In this document: positions 7,488 through 14,804 of the stretch, piece after piece | Layout: the number at the start of each line of letters is the position of its first letter | Numbering within the stretch: the stretch's first letter is position 1 | Source: Streptomyces lydicus | Lineage (GTDB): Bacteria; Actinomycetota; Actinomycetes; Streptomycetales; Streptomycetaceae | Reading direction: 5' to 3' | Assembly (NCBI RefSeq): GCF_000717345.1 | Contig: NZ_JNZA01000052.1 | Span: forward strand, 1-39,117 | DNA: 39,117 nt | The notes under the pieces: model-generated | What the model saw: only the letters and a program-made list of their open reading frames with translations | Database searches by the model: none | What the model was told of the DNA's origin: nothing | Program-made: the position numbers and the translations under genes

Positions 7488-7706
7488 TCAGAAGCCGGTG
7501 GTCTGCACGGAGACGAGACCGTCGGCCGGCACGCCGGGCACGGCGGGGGCGAGGGACTGGGCGGTGCCCACGACGTCGCCGACGTTCACGGTGGCGCCGT
7601 GGCCGGCGATCTCGCCGCCGAAGCTGGCGAGGCCACCGGAAATGTTGTCCAGCTCGCTGTCGGAGATCTCGGAGGTGCCGATCTCAGGGGTGAAGCCGTT
7701 ACGCAT
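7488..7706 (-). CDS. Orphan double-glycine leader peptide (lanthipeptide-like precursor, no Cys)
   Basis: The 72-aa product starts at ATG 7706 with AGGAAGG 7 nt upstream; a longer frame has no such site and unlike composition. Residues 1-25 form an acidic leader with EISDSELDNISGG, the hallmark of type-A2 lanthipeptide/bacteriocin leaders cut after Gly-Gly by C39 peptidases. The 47-residue remainder is Gly/Ala/Val-rich, ends TTGF, and holds no cysteine, so lanthionine rings cannot form. No LanM/LanB/LanC, C39 transporter, radical-SAM or immunity gene is in the window. It may be an unmodified secreted peptide, a precursor modified in trans, or a remnant. Similar small Gly-rich proteins are often auto-named type A2 lanthipeptides in streptomycetes. 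Confidence 0.65.
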   Translation of the reverse strand: MRNGFTPEIGTSEISDSELDNISGGLASFGGEIAGHGATVNVGDVVGTAQSLAPAVPGVPADGLVSVQTTGF

Positions 7707-8183
7707 GGCGTGCCCTTCCTTCAATGCTCTGATTTTCCTGGACCAATGTCGGACGGGATTACCGAAAGGGTCACCCGGCCAATTGCACGACGTGCCGGCA
7801 CCCGAAGAGGGGCACGAATACCGGCGGCGCGTGTCGCAGGATGCAATCACGTCAGCGGGCGGTGCGGCAACTTACCCTGCGGTTTTCCCCAGTCCGTACT
7901 CCCCTTTGACACATCCCCCCTCCTACCTGCGATTTTCCTCCTCTTTTTGTTACCGGCAGCCGCACATGACACCCGGCGAACAATCCCGTCACCCCGGAAA
8001 AGCGCCACCCACGACCCGGTAAGCCATATCTGCATTTACGGCTCACCGAAAACCTCCGTGCGCCGAGATGCTGCGAGATGTCGGATCTTTCAGGTATCCG
8101 CCGCATCGTACGCGGCGGATACATCGAGAGGGGTGCCGCTTTCCGGGCGAAACCGAAAAGGAATTCAGCGGCGACCGGGTGTC
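7707..8183. other. Lower-GC intergenic region without a convincing gene
   Basis: About 500 bases separate the divergent peptide gene and the oxidase. The stretch 7860-8060 is visibly less GC-rich than the rest and pyrimidine-rich on the plus strand (7887-7950). Frames here lack ribosome-binding sites and the GC-rich third positions of real genes. It presumably carries the promoter of the peptide gene, which I could not place, and the dyad at 8094-8122. Confidence 0.5.
8094..8122. promoter_or_regulatory. Perfect 11-bp inverted repeat, candidate operator
   Basis: GTATCCGCCGC (8094-8104) and GCGGCGGATAC (8112-8122) are exact reverse complements separated by 7 bases. No T-tract follows and no gene ends nearby, so an operator is likelier than a terminator. 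It lies about 100 bases upstream of the oxidase start. Confidence 0.4.
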
Positions 8184-8212
8184 TTCCGGTCACACCGGAC
8201 GGCTCGTAGCAT
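8184..8212 (+). promoter_or_regulatory. Promoter of the D-amino-acid oxidase, probably leaderless
   Basis: The -10 box TAGCAT (8207-8212) ends 6 nt before the ATG, and there is no Shine-Dalgarno sequence. The mRNA therefore probably begins at the start codon. The -35 (TTCCGG, 8184-8189, spacer 17) is weak and overlaps an inverted GACCGG/CCGGTC repeat. Confidence 0.45.
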
Positions 8213-8218
8213 CCCGGC

Positions 8219-9214
8219 ATGACGAGCGACACAGGTGACGTATGGGTGATCGGCGGCGGGGTGATCGGCCTGACCTCGGCGATCGCGCTGGCCGAGGACG
8301 GGCACCGGGTGCGGGTGGTGAGCCGGGACGCGGCGGAGGACACCACGTCCGCGGTGGCCGGCGGCCTGTGCTGGCCGTACCGCATCCGGCCGTACGACCG
8401 GGCCGTGCGATGGTCGGTACGGTCCTTCGAGGTGTTCGCCGAGATGGCCCGGCGGCCGGAGGAGACCGGCGCCCGGATGGTGACCGGGACCATGACGTCG
8501 ACCGGCCGCCCGGGAGCGGCGGACGACGGGCTCGCCGCCTGGTACGCGGCCGTGCCCGGCCTGCGGCAGGCATGCGTGGACGAACTCTCCGAGGGCGACC
8601 TGTCGGGGTGGCGGGCCCGTACACCGCTGGTGGACATGACAGCCCATCTCCATTACCTGGAGCGGCGGTTGGCGGCCGCGGGCGGCACGCTCGAACGGCG
8701 CGAGGTGGTGTCGCTGGAGGGCGTCGGCGGCCCGGCGGACGTGCTCGTCAACTGTTCGGGGCTGGGTGCGCACCGTCTCGTCCCGGACGGCGCGGTGCGC
8801 CCGGTCCAGGGTCAGCTGGTGGTCGTGGAGAACCCCGGCATCGAGGAGTGGTTCGTGGCCGCGGACCCCGGTGAGACGGACACGACGTATGTGCTGCCGC
8901 AGCCGTACGGCCTGGTGCTGGGCGGTACGGCGCGGGAGGACGCCTGGTCGCGGCAGCCCGATCCGGCGGTGGCGGAGGCGATCGTGGCGCGCTGCGCACG
9001 GCGCTTCCCGGAGGTGGCGCGGGCCCGGGTCCTGGCCCACAAGGTGGGGCTGCGCCCGGCCCGGCCCGCGGTCCGGCTGGAGACGGAGCGGCTGCCCGAC
9101 GGCACGCGGTGTGTGCACAACTACGGGCACGGCGGTGCGGGCGTGACGGTGGCGTGGGGGTGCGCGGACGAGGTGGTGCGGCGGGTCCGGGAGGCCCGGG
9201 GCGACTCCCGCTAG
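8219..9214 (+). CDS. D-amino-acid oxidase (FAD-dependent)
   Basis: The 331-aa flavoenzyme oxidatively deaminates D-amino acids to 2-oxo acids, ammonia and hydrogen peroxide. The N-terminal Rossmann motif VIGGGVIGL (residues about 9-17) binds FAD. Other family marks are TSAVAGGLCWPY, a G-Q-L-V-V-V strand, YVLPQPYGLVLGGT (near 225) and the C-terminal DAO signature VHNYGHGGAGVTVAWG (near 300). Length matches bacterial and yeast DAAO. It lacks a signal peptide, so it is cytoplasmic. No RBS precedes the ATG, in line with the leaderless promoter. It appears monocistronic, with a strong terminator at 9275. Glycine oxidase is an alternative, but the C-terminal signature favours DAAO. Confidence 0.85.
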   Translation: MTSDTGDVWVIGGGVIGLTSAIALAEDGHRVRVVSRDAAEDTTSAVAGGLCWPYRIRPYDRAVRWSVRSFEVFAEMARRPEETGARMVTGTMTSTGRPGAADDGLAAWYAAVPGLRQACVDELSEGDLSGWRARTPLVDMTAHLHYLERRLAAAGGTLERREVVSLEGVGGPADVLVNCSGLGAHRLVPDGAVRPVQGQLVVVENPGIEEWFVAADPGETDTTYVLPQPYGLVLGGTAREDAWSRQPDPAVAEAIVARCARRFPEVARARVLAHKVGLRPARPAVRLETERLPDGTRCVHNYGHGGAGVTVAWGCADEVVRRVREARGDSR

Positions 9215-9274
9215 GCCGCCGGGCCGCCGCCCACGAGGCCGGCGTCCGTGGGCAGCGGCGGGCCGCGGGCGACG

Positions 9275-9311
9275 GGCCGTGGAGGGCCGTGTCATCCGGC
9301 CCTCCACGGCC
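9275..9311. terminator. Strong bidirectional terminator
   Basis: A perfect 15-bp stem (9275-9289 with 9297-9311; arm GGCCGTGGAGGGCCG) with a 7-nt loop lies between the convergent oxidase and BCCT genes. Confidence 0.75.
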
Positions 9312-9326
9312 GCCGCGCCGGGGCCG

Positions 9327-11066
9327 CTACCGCTCGGCCTCGGCCTCACCGACCGGTTCGCCACCGGCGTCGGCCGCCCCGTTACCGGGTCCGATCCGGA
9401 TCTCGAAGTCCCCGTCGTAGCGCTCGTGTCCGGCGATCACGGCCATCTCGACGACCTCCTCGCCCTTCAGCCCCCGGACGATCAGCGGATCGCTGCGCAG
9501 GTCGCGCATCAGGGCCCAGCACATCACGATCATCACGACCATGAACGGCACCGCGACCAGGATCGTCAGATTCTGCAGGCCGGTCAGCGCGTCGCCCGAT
9601 CCGCCGCCGATCAGCAGCATGATCGCGGCGACCGCGCCGGTCACCACGCCCCAGAAGACCACCACGAGCCGGCTCGGCTCGAAGGTCCCCTTCTGCGACA
9701 GGGTCCCCATGACGATGGACGCCGCGTCGGCACCGGACACGAAGAAGATGCCGACCAGGATCATCACGAGGATGCTCATGACCGTCGCGAGCGGGTACTG
9801 GTGCAGTACGTCGAAGAGCTGACCCTCCGGGGTGTGCGAGCCGTGCAGCTGCTTGTCCTCCTGAAGCTTGACGGCCGAGCCGCCGAAGACCGCGAACCAC
9901 AGCAGGCTCACCACGCTCGGCACCAGGATGACCCCGCCGATGAACTGGCGGATCGTCCGGCCGCGGCTGATCCGGGCGATGAACATGCCCACGAAGGGCG
10001 TCCAGGAGATCCACCACGCCCAGTAGAAGACCGTCCAGCTGCGCAGCCAGCCGCCCACGTCGGCGCCGCTGCCGGCCTCCGTGCGGCCGGCCAGCTGCGG
10101 CAGTTCGCCGAGGAAGGAGCCGAGGGAGGTGGGCAGCAGGTTGAGGATGAGGACGGTCGGGCCGACCACGAAGACGAAGACCGCCAGGATCAGCGCCAGC
10201 ACCATGTTGATGTTGGACAGCATCTGGACGCCCTTGGCGATGCCGGAGACCGCGGAGAGGATGAAGGCGAGGGTCAGCACGGTGATGATGACGACCAGCA
10301 GGGTGGTGCTGACGCTGTCCATCCACCCCAGCACCTTGATCCCGCTGCCGATCTGCAGCGCGCCGAGCCCGAGCGAGGCCGCGGAGCCGAAGAGGGTGGC
10401 GAAGATGGCCAGGATGTCGATGACCTGACCGCCCCAGCCGTTGGCCCGCCGCGCGCCGATCAGGGGGGTGAACACCGCGCTCATCGTCTGCCGTCTCCCC
10501 CGCCGGAAGCAGCTGTACGCGATGGCCAGCCCCACGACCGCGTAGATGGCCCACGGGTGCAGCGTCCAGTGGAACAGCGTGGTGGCCATCGCGGTGTCCA
10601 TCGCCTGGGCGGCGTCCTTGGGGTCGGTGCCCGGCGGCGGGGTGGTGAAGTGCCCCAGCGGCTCACTGACGCCGTAGAACATCAGGCCGATGCCCATGCC
10701 CGCGCTGAACATCATCGCGATCCAGGACACGGTGCGGAATTCGGGCTCCTCGCCCTCCTTGCCGAGCGTGATCCGGCCGTACTTGCTGACGGCCAGCCAG
10801 ATGGCGAAGATCACGAACCCGGAGGCGGAGAGGACGAACGCCCATCCCCCGTTGTCGATCACCCAGTTCAGCAGCGAGGTCGATACGTTCTTGAGCGAGG
10901 TGGTGGAGGTCGCTCCCCAGGCGATGAAGGCGAGGGTGAGCAGTGCGGTCACACCGAAGACCACACGGTCGGTCTGCGGGGGCCCGGTCGGCCGCGGGCC
11001 GTCGGGGTGGTCCGACATGGGTGACGTGCCACCCCCGTCTTCGGCTTGTCTGGCTGTGTCCGTCAC
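9327..11066 (-). CDS. BCCT family betaine/carnitine/choline transporter
   Basis: The 579-aa, twelve-helix secondary transporter imports trimethylammonium osmolytes such as glycine betaine or choline. Diagnostic sequences are SAGMGIGLMFYGVSEP (helix 3; the G-M-G-I-G form is typical of Na+-coupled members) and the tryptophan box FYWAWWISWTPFVG with R-I-S-R-G-R-T-I-R-x-F. A hydrophilic acidic C-terminal tail of about 60 residues, rich in Glu, may sense osmolarity as in BetP. The GTG start at 11066 lies 3 bases after the TGA of the upstream carboxypeptidase gene. Its RBS (GAAAGG) is inside that gene's last codons, so the two are probably translationally coupled. The exact substrate is not determinable. 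Confidence 0.88.
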   Translation of the reverse strand: MTDTARQAEDGGGTSPMSDHPDGPRPTGPPQTDRVVFGVTALLTLAFIAWGATSTTSLKNVSTSLLNWVIDNGGWAFVLSASGFVIFAIWLAVSKYGRITLGKEGEEPEFRTVSWIAMMFSAGMGIGLMFYGVSEPLGHFTTPPPGTDPKDAAQAMDTAMATTLFHWTLHPWAIYAVVGLAIAYSCFRRGRRQTMSAVFTPLIGARRANGWGGQVIDILAIFATLFGSAASLGLGALQIGSGIKVLGWMDSVSTTLLVVIITVLTLAFILSAVSGIAKGVQMLSNINMVLALILAVFVFVVGPTVLILNLLPTSLGSFLGELPQLAGRTEAGSGADVGGWLRSWTVFYWAWWISWTPFVGMFIARISRGRTIRQFIGGVILVPSVVSLLWFAVFGGSAVKLQEDKQLHGSHTPEGQLFDVLHQYPLATVMSILVMILVGIFFVSGADAASIVMGTLSQKGTFEPSRLVVVFWGVVTGAVAAIMLLIGGGSGDALTGLQNLTILVAVPFMVVMIVMCWALMRDLRSDPLIVRGLKGEEVVEMAVIAGHERYDGDFEIRIGPGNGAADAGGEPVGEAEAER

Positions 11067-11069
11067 ACG

Positions 11070-12482
11070 TCAACCTTTCAATTGGCCATATTTTCCCTGG
11101 CCTTTACCCCCTTTGATGCCCGGGCAGACGTCCAGCGGCGTCGCGGCCGTGAGGTGATACGCCGCCCGCTGGTCGAGCAGGAGCGGGACGAGGCCGCGCA
11201 GCGACTGGCGCAGCGGGACGACCGCGCCGCCGTCCCGGAGCCGCTCCCAGCGCACGCCGTGCAGCGCCAACGCGCCCTCGACCTGCGCGAACTGTGCCGC
11301 GTCGAGACGGTAGGCGCAGGGCGGGTCGGCCAGCACCTGGTCGGCGGCCGGGGGTTCGTTGTCCGCGCCGCCGAGGTGCACCGGGCCGCGGTCGGCGTAG
11401 CCGGCGAGCCGGGCCGCGGTGGTGGCCGCCTCGATACCGGCCCGGTGCCGGTCGAGGAAGGTGAAGGCGCCGTGCAGCGCCGCCAGGTGGGAGGCGACCC
11501 GGCGCCGGTTGTTACGTGCCGGGTCGGCCTGCCCGGTGGCGGCGAGCGCGGTGCCCGGGCGGCTTCCCCCGCCGGGCGCCGGGAGGGCGTCGACCCGGGT
11601 CTCCACGAGCAGCCCGACGGAGCCCTTCACGCCCGCGGTGTTGCGCAGGATGCGCTCCTGCCCGTCGCCCGCGACCTGTTTGACGGGCTCGCCGGTCGCC
11701 GGGTCGGTCCAGATGCCGTAGACGCCGGTGCTGAAGCCGGCCCGGTGGACGGCCGGTTCGACGAAGTCGTGGGAGAGCGCGGCGGACTCGCGGTGCACCG
11801 CGTCCGCGGTGTTGAGGTTCCGCGGCCACAGCGACAGCAGGTCCTTCACGTAGTACGGGGCGGTGGGGCTGTATTCGTGCAGGTCGTAGACGGTGTCGGG
11901 GCGGTAGTCGCGGAGCACCGCGGCCATGGCGCGGGCCTCGGCGGTGCGCAGCGCGAGGTGGTCGCGGTTGATGTCGACGCCGTCGGAGTTGGTGCGGGTG
12001 TCCGCGGCCCGGCCGTCGGGGTTGGCGGTCGGTACGACCAGCACGCTGGTACGGGCGAGGAGGCGCCGGGTCGCCCGGTCCCTGGCGTAGGCGAGGTCGC
12101 GGATGGTGGACAGGCACGCCTCGCGTCCGGCCGGTTCGTCGCCGTGCTGGGAGCAGATCAGCAGCACGGAGTTGCCGCGCCGGACGTCCTCGGGGCGCTC
12201 GGGTGCCGGGGCGCCGATGCGGACGAGTTGCAGCGGGCGGCCCTGTGCGGTGGTGCCGATCCGCTCGATCCGTACCCGGGGGCTGGCCCGGTCGACGGCG
12301 GCGAGGAATCTCTGCTCCTCCGGCTGGCTGGTCCAGCGGGCGCCGTGGCTGGTCTCGAACCCCGTACGGGGTTTCCCGGCGGCGGTGGCACCGGCGGGCG
12401 AGGCGGGCAGGGCCGTGCCGAGGGTGGCGGTCAGGCCGAAGGCCAGGGCCCCTAGGGCGAGGCGGCGGGAGCGGAGCATCAC
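11070..12482 (-). CDS. Secreted M14 family zinc carboxypeptidase
   Basis: The 470-aa exported metallopeptidase starts at GTG 12482 (GGGAGG 9 nt upstream) or the adjoining ATG 12479. A signal peptide runs to about ASPAGATA. Zinc ligands are seen in HGDEPAGREA (H-x-x-E) and the later DLHE; substrate-binding residues appear in NPDGR and DINRDH; the catalytic Glu is in LLVETRV. These are the M14 (carboxypeptidase A/T-like) marks. The C-terminal 150 residues form a beta-rich extension with no motif I recognise. It should trim C-terminal residues from extracellular peptides. Its stop codon almost touches the BCCT start, an unusual pairing. The S15 gene lies upstream but is separated by a terminator. 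Confidence 0.83.
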   Translation of the reverse strand: MMLRSRRLALGALAFGLTATLGTALPASPAGATAAGKPRTGFETSHGARWTSQPEEQRFLAAVDRASPRVRIERIGTTAQGRPLQLVRIGAPAPERPEDVRRGNSVLLICSQHGDEPAGREACLSTIRDLAYARDRATRRLLARTSVLVVPTANPDGRAADTRTNSDGVDINRDHLALRTAEARAMAAVLRDYRPDTVYDLHEYSPTAPYYVKDLLSLWPRNLNTADAVHRESAALSHDFVEPAVHRAGFSTGVYGIWTDPATGEPVKQVAGDGQERILRNTAGVKGSVGLLVETRVDALPAPGGGSRPGTALAATGQADPARNNRRRVASHLAALHGAFTFLDRHRAGIEAATTAARLAGYADRGPVHLGGADNEPPAADQVLADPPCAYRLDAAQFAQVEGALALHGVRWERLRDGGAVVPLRQSLRGLVPLLLDQRAAYHLTAATPLDVCPGIKGGKGQGKYGQLKG

Positions 12483-12585
12483 GGGGAGGTGCCTCCCTTG
12501 GTCGAGCGGTGGGGGTGAGGGGTGGGGGGACGTGCTGCCCACCGGGGTGGGCTGCCCACGGAGAGGTGCTGCCGCGGGTGGGGCC

Positions 12586-12610
12586 GGGGCCGCCCAGGGA
12601 GGGCGGCCCC
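12586..12610 (-). terminator. Terminator of the S15 peptidase gene
   Basis: GGGGCCGCCC (12586-12595) and GGGCGGCCCC (12601-12610) form a perfect 10-bp stem with a 5-nt loop, immediately past the S15 stop on the minus strand. Confidence 0.65.
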
Positions 12611-12617
12611 GGGGTGG

Positions 12618-14597
12618 TCAGCCCGCGTGCGGCAGCCGGCCGGGCGCGTGCGGCGGGGCGATCCCCTCCAGCACCGTCCCGCTCGTCCGGGGTGGCGTGC
12701 CCGGGGCGGTGGCCCGGGCGAGGGCCGGGGCGCCGCCGGTCAGCGGCAGCCGGGCGGAGGTGCGGGCCAGGTCGAGGGTGAGCTGCGGGCGTGACGCGGG
12801 CGGGTCGATGAGTCCGGCGTCGGTGCCGGCCACGATCAGCGCGAGCCGGTGTCCGGCGGGCACGATGTGGTCGGTGGCGGCCAGGTCCAGGGTGAGGGTG
12901 TAGGGCTTGCCGGGGGTCAGCGGGCGGCCGTGGTGGGGGTCGGCGTAGTTGCCGAGGTCGGCCCAGCCGCGGCTGAAGACCGTGTGCGCCACCTTCTCGG
13001 TGTCGGCCGCGGTCTCCTTGAAGCAGCCGGTGTCGCCCCGGGTTCCCGCGCCCCAGCAGGTGCGCCTGTCGAGGGTGGTGATGCCCTCGCCGTCGGCGCC
13101 GTAGTTGCGGATGGTGGCAGGGCCGAGGTCCACCAGGACGGCCGACAGATGGGCGGTGGAGGTACTGGGCGTGACGGTGACGGTCACCGTGCCGGAGCCG
13201 GACAGCCGCAGCGGCGCGCGCAGCGGCCCGGTGCTGAACCCGGCCTTGGCGGGCGTCGGTTGGTCGATGTGCGCCGCCCAGTCGGCCTCGTTCAGCTTCG
13301 GGTCGTCGGTGAAGGTCTCGGTGGTCCCCCGTGGCGCACGGGTGGTGCCGAGGGCGCCGACGCCGGGCGTGCTGCCGGCGCGGGGCCGCAGGGTGGTGGC
13401 CGCGGTGCCGGGGGCGGGCCACTGCGGATCGGTGGACCAGGTGCCGGGCGAACGCTCGATGTCGGCCATCGGCGCGCGCTCGATGCCGTTGTCGTAGCCC
13501 ATCAGATAGTGGTCGAACCAGTGGTGCAGGGTCTTGACCCAGGCGCCACGCCGGTAGTCGAAGGGGTCGACGTGTCCGGTCTGGGAGAGCCAGACCTTGC
13601 GCTCGACGCCGTGCCTGGCGAGCGCGTCCCACCCCTGGCCGGCGTTCCGGGTGCGGACGTTGAGGTCCTGCAGGCCGTGCACCAGGAAGACGCTGGCGCG
13701 GACCTTGCCGGCGTCGCGGACGTAGTCCCGCTCGGTCCACAGTCCGGTCCAGTCGCCGCTGCGCGGCGCGCCCTCGGCGAGCTTCTTCTGGACGGCGGCG
13801 CAACGCCTCTGCGCGTCGGGGCTGTCGACCAGCTGCGCGAGGGAGTCGGGGCCCGAGTCGTAGAGCGGGGCGCCCTTGGCGAAGTAGTAGTCGTACCAGG
13901 AGGAGATGCCGGCGATCGGGACGATGGTCTTCAGCCCCTTGACGCCGGTGGCCGCGACGCCGTTGGCGATGGTGGCGTCCCAGCTCTTGCCGATCATGCC
14001 GGTGCTGCCGTTGGACCAGCCGGCGGTGACGGGCTTGCCGCCCGTCCGGGCCGTATAGGCGCGGCCTCGGCCGCCGAGCCAGTCGACGACGGCCTTGGCC
14101 GACTGGACGTCCGAGCGGCCGCCGACGTCGACGCAGCCGTCGGAGCGGTTGGTCCCCGCCAGGTCGACCAGGACGGTCGCATAGCCGCGCGGCACGAAGT
14201 AGTTGTCGTAGAACAGCGGGAACTGGACCGGGCGGCCCTGTGCGTCGTAGGTCTTCTTCTGGCTCTCGTTGCCGCGCCCGCAGCAGGAGTAGTACGGGCT
14301 GGCATCCATGATGACGGGGACCCGGTGGCCCTGCCGGGCCGGTTCGGACGGCCGCGCGATGTCGACGGCGACGCGGTCGGTTCGCCCGTCCCCGTCGCCG
14401 TCGAGCCGGGTGTCCACCCAGACCGATTCGCGTATCGCGCGGTCGTAGGAGTAGACGGGTCTGCTCTCGCCGGACCGGCTGCCGGCGGGCGCCGCCTGCG
14501 CGGCGGCCGGCCCGATCAGGGCGGACAGCAGGGCGACGACGGCCGCCAGCACGAGCGCTGTGAAGGGGGTGCGGGGGATCCGCGCAGGATTCGTCAC
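12618..14597 (-). CDS. Secreted S15 family X-Pro dipeptidyl-peptidase (CocE/NonD-type hydrolase)
   Basis: The 659-aa serine hydrolase has a long signal peptide (TALVLAAVVALLSALIG to QAAPA). The catalytic domain shows the family's DGDGRTDRV strand region, SPYYSCC, YFVPRGYATVLVDLAGTNRSDG, and the nucleophile motif AGWSNGSTG with Ser195. Asp sits in HGLQDLNV and His in TGHVDPFDYRRG. A C-terminal jelly-roll (about 430-640) completes the X-Pro dipeptidyl-peptidase C domain. The residue after the nucleophile is Asn where many family members have Tyr. The GTG at 14597 is chosen because the signal peptide begins there. No good RBS is present, and a TACCGT box ends 6 nt before it, hinting at a leaderless mRNA. 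It likely releases Xaa-Pro dipeptides outside the cell. Confidence 0.8.
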   Translation of the reverse strand: MTNPARIPRTPFTALVLAAVVALLSALIGPAAAQAAPAGSRSGESRPVYSYDRAIRESVWVDTRLDGDGDGRTDRVAVDIARPSEPARQGHRVPVIMDASPYYSCCGRGNESQKKTYDAQGRPVQFPLFYDNYFVPRGYATVLVDLAGTNRSDGCVDVGGRSDVQSAKAVVDWLGGRGRAYTARTGGKPVTAGWSNGSTGMIGKSWDATIANGVAATGVKGLKTIVPIAGISSWYDYYFAKGAPLYDSGPDSLAQLVDSPDAQRRCAAVQKKLAEGAPRSGDWTGLWTERDYVRDAGKVRASVFLVHGLQDLNVRTRNAGQGWDALARHGVERKVWLSQTGHVDPFDYRRGAWVKTLHHWFDHYLMGYDNGIERAPMADIERSPGTWSTDPQWPAPGTAATTLRPRAGSTPGVGALGTTRAPRGTTETFTDDPKLNEADWAAHIDQPTPAKAGFSTGPLRAPLRLSGSGTVTVTVTPSTSTAHLSAVLVDLGPATIRNYGADGEGITTLDRRTCWGAGTRGDTGCFKETAADTEKVAHTVFSRGWADLGNYADPHHGRPLTPGKPYTLTLDLAATDHIVPAGHRLALIVAGTDAGLIDPPASRPQLTLDLARTSARLPLTGGAPALARATAPGTPPRTSGTVLEGIAPPHAPGRLPHAG

Positions 14598-14739
14598 GGG
14601 CGGACGGTAGCGCGGCTCAACTCCCCCGCGTAAGGGTGCAGATGACGACTGCCGTGGCGGAGGGGGACGGCGATGTGTCACGCCCCCGGCGGGACAAAGG
14701 GTGGTTCATGTCGGTCATGTGTCAGATCGAGCCATGTCC

Positions 14740-14768
14740 ATGACGCCGCCGGGCGGGCTGCATAGGGT
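14740..14768 (+). promoter_or_regulatory. Promoter of the M1 aminopeptidase gene
   Basis: ATGACG (14740-14745), a 17-base spacer and TAGGGT (14763-14768) make a good housekeeping-type promoter. The predicted start is near 14775, giving a leader of about 30 nt with GGAGG before the GTG. Confidence 0.55.
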
Positions 14769-14804
14769 CTGACGAGAGCCATCCCCCTACGAGTTGGAGG
14801 ACTC

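Noticed and set aside
7847..8035. 62-codon minus-strand frame in the lower-GC intergenic region
   Set aside because: No ribosome-binding site, third positions are not GC-rich, and no motif.
9279..11024. 581-codon plus-strand open frame opposite the BCCT gene
   Set aside because: The product is Asp/His/Gln-rich low complexity; the minus strand encodes a clear transporter.
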